Positions 60,620 to 64,000 of a stretch of 64,000 bases of DNA are shown one piece after another; the first letter of the stretch is position 1, and every line of letters begins with the position of its first letter. The notes below the pieces were generated by a model. It was not told where the DNA came from, did not search any database, and saw only the letters and a list, made by a program, of their open reading frames with translations. Source of the stretch: JACTMZ01 sp044359955 (GTDB lineage Bacteria; Verrucomicrobiota; Verrucomicrobiia; Chthoniobacterales; JACTMZ01); assembly GCA_044359955.1 (NCBI GenBank), contig JBIKLF010000002.1, positions 1-64,000 on the forward strand, given 5' to 3'. A program made the position numbers and the translations under genes.

Positions 60620-61762
60620 CTAGGCGAGCAGGCTCTCCATGTAGGGCGACGGATGGAAATCCTTGAGCAGGATTTCCACTTTGTTGTCGCGGAAAAGACG
60701 GACCTCGGACGACTTCACCTCGGGCGTTTTTTCGCGCGAGAAAAGAATGTCATCATGGGTGGCGTTCATTTTGTTGGCGAAGCGGTCAGGAGTGAGGCTG
60801 CCCCCGAGATGGTCGCTGCGGCCGGTGGCGATATGGAAGGTGCCGCGGATTTTTTCGTCCTGAATGTCTTTGCCGGAAACCGGCAGGACCTGCGTGCCGA
60901 AGCCCAGCTCGCCCAATTCGCCGGTGACCGGATCGCTCGCGAGCTTGCGGTTGTGGGCCTCGATCGTCGCGGCATTGCCCTTGATCAGGCTCGCATGCTT
61001 GATGCGCCCGCCGGTCACATGCATGAGACCCAGCGTTCCATCCTCATACTTCATGGGGAATTCGCCTTCCGCACCGACCGGCACATAATAAATCTCGCCG
61101 GCCGGAAGATTGGCCACGTCGGGTTCGCTGCCGCGGCAGAGCCCGTGGCTTTTTTGCGCTTCCTGCCGGCCGAGTTCCAGCTTGAGTGTGTGTTTCGCGC
61201 CATCATCGAGCTGGAAGTCGAGTTCCACCGCATCGGCGCGCGTCATTCCTTGACGGAGCTTTTCGGCTTCGACACTGACTTCATCATAGTCCACGGACAG
61301 GCCGGAGCTGAGGATGATGTCATTGACCCCGTGCAGCGTGGCGCCGCGGAAGCCGTGCTGCTTGGCCGAGGCGGTCAGCGGGGCGGTGGCGGAGTAGGTG
61401 GAAACGCAAAGAATGAGGTCGTAATTCGGATAGATGTCTTTCTCGAAGCTGAGTTGGCGCCCATCCGGGGCGAAGGCTTCATCGGGCAGGTCAAGGTTGC
61501 TCCCGCCGGTCAACTCGTAGGCGTAGATTTCACCGCCTTTAAGCCCGAGTTCCTCAAGAACCCCGTTTTTCAGACCCTGATAAAAGACGTCGTGCGCCTT
61601 GCGTTGGACGGCGAGGCTTTGGTCCTGGAGGAACTTGAAATCCGCGATGTCACGCGGGTTTTTCAGGTCAATGAGGACGCAGACACGCTGGCCGGGTGTT
61701 GGTTCGAAGGTCTTCTTGAGCAGACGGTTCAGACTGAAGGGTGGGAAGGTTCGGTTACTCAT
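60620..61762 (-). CDS. M29-like aminopeptidase-family protein
   Basis: 380 residues. The C-terminal half has features I associate with M29 (thermophilic) aminopeptidases: GEIYYVPVGAEGEFP, GELGELGFGTQV and RGTFHIATGRSDHLGG, which contains candidate metal ligands (His, Glu, His). The N-terminal half is an alpha/beta domain starting RVCVLIDLKNPRDIADF. Homology is moderate and not all M29 ligands could be checked. It starts an operon of four genes. Confidence 0.65.
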   Translation of the reverse strand: MSNRTFPPFSLNRLLKKTFEPTPGQRVCVLIDLKNPRDIADFKFLQDQSLAVQRKAHDVFYQGLKNGVLEELGLKGGEIYAYELTGGSNLDLPDEAFAPDGRQLSFEKDIYPNYDLILCVSTYSATAPLTASAKQHGFRGATLHGVNDIILSSGLSVDYDEVSVEAEKLRQGMTRADAVELDFQLDDGAKHTLKLELGRQEAQKSHGLCRGSEPDVANLPAGEIYYVPVGAEGEFPMKYEDGTLGLMHVTGGRIKHASLIKGNAATIEAHNRKLASDPVTGELGELGFGTQVLPVSGKDIQDEKIRGTFHIATGRSDHLGGSLTPDRFANKMNATHDDILFSREKTPEVKSSEVRLFRDNKVEILLKDFHPSPYMESLLA

Positions 61763-61813
61763 GGTTTTATGGAGTTGGAATAATACAGCATCGTGCATTA
61801 CGAATGGAAGCCC

Positions 61814-63070
61814 ATGGCGGAGGCAGTAAACAGCAGCGGCACACCGGTTCTTCCTTTCGAACACGCCAGCGTCGCGGTGGTCGTGCCGCTCTTTCCGAAG
61901 CTACCCGGCCTGCGGGAGTCGCTCGCCTCCTTGAGCACCCAGACGCGGCCGCCTCATCTCGTTGTCCTTCTCGATGACGGATCGAATCCCGAGGCGGAAA
62001 CGCTGCAGGACGAAATCCCCGAACTTTCGGTCGAGGTCGTCCAGATCGAACCGGGCACCCTGCCATCCGCAGTCAACGCGGTCATGGAATACCTGGCGCC
62101 ATTCCATTTCATCGGTTTTTTGCAGGCGGGCGACCGCTACAGGCCGCAGCGCATCGAGCGTTGCCTGGCCGCTTTCGAGACGGCCGGGGGCAAACGTCTG
62201 CCGGGGCTGGTGGTGACCGGACTCCGCGCGATCGACAGTCGCGGCCAACCGCTCGCCGCGGATGATCCGCGCGCCGTTCATCTGGCGCGTTTGTGGGGTC
62301 CGGGAGAAGGTGGAGCAGGATTGGCCGATTGGCTGGGGTGCGGACATTTCCCGGGACCGTTCTCCAATATTTTTGCCCGCCGCGAATATCTCGCGGCAAA
62401 TCCCCTGCCGGAAAACACGGCCAATTTCAACCAGAGTGCGGTCTTGATCGCGGCGTTGCAGGGCCAAATGACGGTCTTGCACGAGGTTTCCCTCGACCAC
62501 TACCCGCCCGCGATGGAGCGGGAGGCCACCCCACGACAGACCGCGGAAAATTTGCAGTTGCAGCTCTCCGTGCTGGCCACTTTGCGCGACCGGCTTGCCG
62601 TGTCGCCGGAAACACGGCGCAACACGGCGGCTTACCACCGGGCCGCGTGGAACAGTCTTTCCGGAACACGGGAAGATCTTTTCCAACAAATCATCATGCA
62701 ATTGGCCGCGTCCGCCAATCCGGAGGAGACGCAAGCTGTGCTGACTGCCACCCTGCGATCCCATGAGGCGCAGAATCCACCCGCGCATTGGGCCGCATTG
62801 CTCGAGGGGCATAATCCGCTCGATCTGGCCGGCTACGCGGACGCGCTGCGCCGCACCCGCGAGAAGTTGGATGAGACACGGGAAGAGAAGGAGCGCCTCG
62901 GGCGGATTGCCGAGGCGGCGCAGGACTCGGGTTGGGTGCGCTTCGGTGCCTGGATTGGCGACCGTGGCGCACGCCGCATGATGGAACTCGAGCAGGAGGA
63001 CGAAAAACCCGACCGATTGACAACGCCACGCGAATCGGAAGAAAAAGGCGAAGCCGGTCCGAAGGTGTAG
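61814..63070 (+). CDS. Family 2 glycosyltransferase with helical C-terminal extension
   Basis: 418 residues. GT-A fold: VAVVVPLFPKLPGLRESLAS near 20, VVLLDDGSNPEAE near 51 with the nucleotide Asp, and FIGFLQAGDRYRPQRIERC near 100 in place of the usual DxD (AGD). The C-terminus (about 330-418) is helical and charged. ATG at 61814 has GGAAG just upstream; a GTG at 61793 would add seven residues. Acts on surface glycans presumably. Confidence 0.82.
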   Translation: MAEAVNSSGTPVLPFEHASVAVVVPLFPKLPGLRESLASLSTQTRPPHLVVLLDDGSNPEAETLQDEIPELSVEVVQIEPGTLPSAVNAVMEYLAPFHFIGFLQAGDRYRPQRIERCLAAFETAGGKRLPGLVVTGLRAIDSRGQPLAADDPRAVHLARLWGPGEGGAGLADWLGCGHFPGPFSNIFARREYLAANPLPENTANFNQSAVLIAALQGQMTVLHEVSLDHYPPAMEREATPRQTAENLQLQLSVLATLRDRLAVSPETRRNTAAYHRAAWNSLSGTREDLFQQIIMQLAASANPEETQAVLTATLRSHEAQNPPAHWAALLEGHNPLDLAGYADALRRTREKLDETREEKERLGRIAEAAQDSGWVRFGAWIGDRGARRMMELEQEDEKPDRLTTPRESEEKGEAGPKV

Positions 63071-63096
63071 CCCGGTTGCCGGCTTACCGCAGAAAT

Positions 63097-63407
63097 TTGC
63101 TTTTCGACTCCCGAGTAACTCGAAGTGTTTTCAGGCAGCGACGGTCATAGACCGCCGCTACAAGTTTTCGTCGAAGTGTAGCGGCGCTCTATGAGCGTCG
63201 GTGCCTTTACCCCTGGCAGTGATGGTAGCCCCATTTACTCCCAGCACACACCCGCCAACGCGCGGGCTCAGGGACTAGGGGCCATCTTCACTGCGTTCCG
63301 GTTGGACCGGCCGCGTCGAATCCCATAGAAGGTTCGCGGTCGGCCCGGAGGTCCGACCCTACCCGGGGGCCGAAGGACAAAGTCCCAAGGCGATGGCCCT
63401 TTGGTAT
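63097..63407. repeat. 312-bp dispersed intergenic element, copy B
   Basis: Aligns with 44003-44314 end to end with few substitutions and a short replaced segment (about 63278-63297, which instead matches 24010-24040). The 24-base-arm hairpin is at 63139-63162 and 63177-63200. No gene is seen in 63071-63544, which this repeat largely fills. Confidence 0.85.
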
Positions 63408-63544
63408 CACTATTTGGTGAGCGAGTTTGCACGCGGCCAAAGGGTACGGACGTGCTCCCTGGAAAAACCGAGCTGAGCCGCGCTTTTATTGCGTCTTCAA
63501 CTGCATCGCTACGGCTCAGGCCCGCGTAGCTTGCGGACGGCGAA

Positions 63545-64000
63545 TTACTTTGCCGGATCGGTGGTGTTGGCTGGTCCGCCGGGTTTCGATCCGCTGAGTT
63601 TTTCCACCACGTAGAAGAGCATCGGAATGATGAAAATGGCGAAGAGGGTCGCCGCGCCCATGCCGCCGATCACCGCTGTGCCCATGGTCTGCCGCGAGAT
63701 GGCGCCCGATCCGGTGGCGGTCCAGAGCGGAACGCAACCAAGAATGAAGGCGAAGGCGGTCATGAGAATCGGGCGCAAGCGCACGCGGGCCCCGGCCAAG
63801 GCCGCATCGAAAAGACTTTTTCCGCTTTCGTATTCGGACTTGCAGAATTCGACGATAAGAATGGCATTCTTGGCCGCGAGGCCGATGAGCATGATGAGGC
63901 CGATCTGCGCGTAGACGTTGTTCTCCATCCCGCGGGCCCAGAGGGCGAAGAAGGCGCCGAAGACCGCGATCGGCGTGCCCAGCAGGACGCTGAACGGGAG
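63545..64000 (-). CDS. RND efflux pump inner-membrane subunit, C-terminal end (partial)
   Basis: The last 151 codons of an AcrB/MexB-type hydrophobe/amphiphile exporter; the gene continues beyond the window. Visible: GTPIAVFGAFFALW, then QIGLIMLIGLAAKNAILIVEF (TM11/12 region), the RPILMTAF motif and QTMGTAVIGGM before the last helix. It ends in a short hydrophilic tail (KPGGPANTTDPAK). Confidence 0.92.
   Translation of the reverse strand, partial: LPFSVLLGTPIAVFGAFFALWARGMENNVYAQIGLIMLIGLAAKNAILIVEFCKSEYESGKSLFDAALAGARVRLRPILMTAFAFILGCVPLWTATGSGAISRQTMGTAVIGGMGAATLFAIFIIPMLFYVVEKLSGSKPGGPANTTDPAK

Noticed and set aside
63460..63544. Possible terminator of the RND gene (CTGAGCCG and CGGCTCAG arms followed by a T run on the minus strand)
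   Set aside because: The loop would exceed 30 bases and the T run is separated from the stem, so it is not a convincing intrinsic terminator.
1..64000. CRISPR arrays, insertion sequences, integrases or prophage
   Set aside because: No regularly spaced direct repeats and no transposase, integrase or phage protein signatures were found; the repeats present are single or dispersed palindromes.

Overview
The window is a GC-rich chromosomal segment of a Verrucomicrobiota-type bacterium. The first 65 bases are the 5' end of a 16S rRNA gene on the minus strand, and its start (AGAGTTTGAT near the 5' end, then a GGCGGCGTGGATAAGACATG-type stretch) is the form I associate with Verrucomicrobia. A PEP-CTERM protein, an H-X9-DG pseudopilin, many lipoproteins with classic lipoboxes and tandem TPR proteins fit the same group. 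I see no transposase, integrase, phage gene or CRISPR array. Mobile-looking DNA is limited to several families of intergenic palindromic repeats.

Layout. 0-0.7 kb: rRNA leader and promoter. 0.65-3 kb: phosphatidylglycerophosphate synthase and NAD(P)HX repair enzyme. 3-15 kb: a compact type II secretion operon on the minus strand (G-H-I-J-K-L-M-C-like-D-E-F) whose last gene is a translationally coupled L,D-transpeptidase; two envelope genes lie just upstream. 17-19 kb: argD and a C39-like peptidase. 19.2-23.9 kb: a three-gene plus-strand sensory/channel cassette (Cache-HAMP receptor with a degenerate cyclase domain, MscS channel with a C-terminal cyclic-nucleotide-binding-like domain, ionotropic-glutamate-receptor-like channel with a non-canonical pore filter). 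24-30 kb: exported DJ-1/Hsp31-type protein, DUF4230-like protein, small lipoprotein, PBP2, and a tandem-duplicated regulatory-type domain protein. 30-35 kb: leuB, an orphan ExbD coupled to a long TPR protein, a HAD phosphatase and Dps. 35-39 kb: argF, a rhodanese, an APC permease. 38.9-41.9 kb: ribBA-ribH-nusB-ftsY operon. 42-44 kb: D,D-carboxypeptidase and phosphofructokinase. 44.3-53 kb: a haem neighbourhood, with uptake genes hmuTUV, haem oxygenase, and the biosynthesis operon hemA-hemC-cobA/hemD; a PEP-CTERM protein and a pseudopilin sit directly upstream of haem oxygenase. 53-58.4 kb: 3D-domain lipoprotein, Na+/dicarboxylate symporter, tRNA-Pro, polysaccharide deacetylase, a membrane-anchored beta-rich protein, pabB, and a frameshifted secreted protein. 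58.5-63 kb: an operon of M29-like peptidase, two methyltransferases (one of the ovothiol type) and a HAD hydrolase, then a glycosyltransferase. 63.5-64 kb: the C-terminal end of an RND efflux pump.

The most unusual region is the sensory/channel cassette. All three proteins belong to signalling or channel families, yet residues usually essential for cyclic-nucleotide synthesis, cyclic-nucleotide binding and K+ selectivity are replaced. This suggests a ligand-gated envelope/ion signalling unit that no longer uses canonical chemistry. Two perfectly organised repeat families are the other notable signals: a 16-bp TACCCT-N4-AGGGTA palindrome found four times between 19 and 29 kb, and a 312-bp intergenic element found twice.
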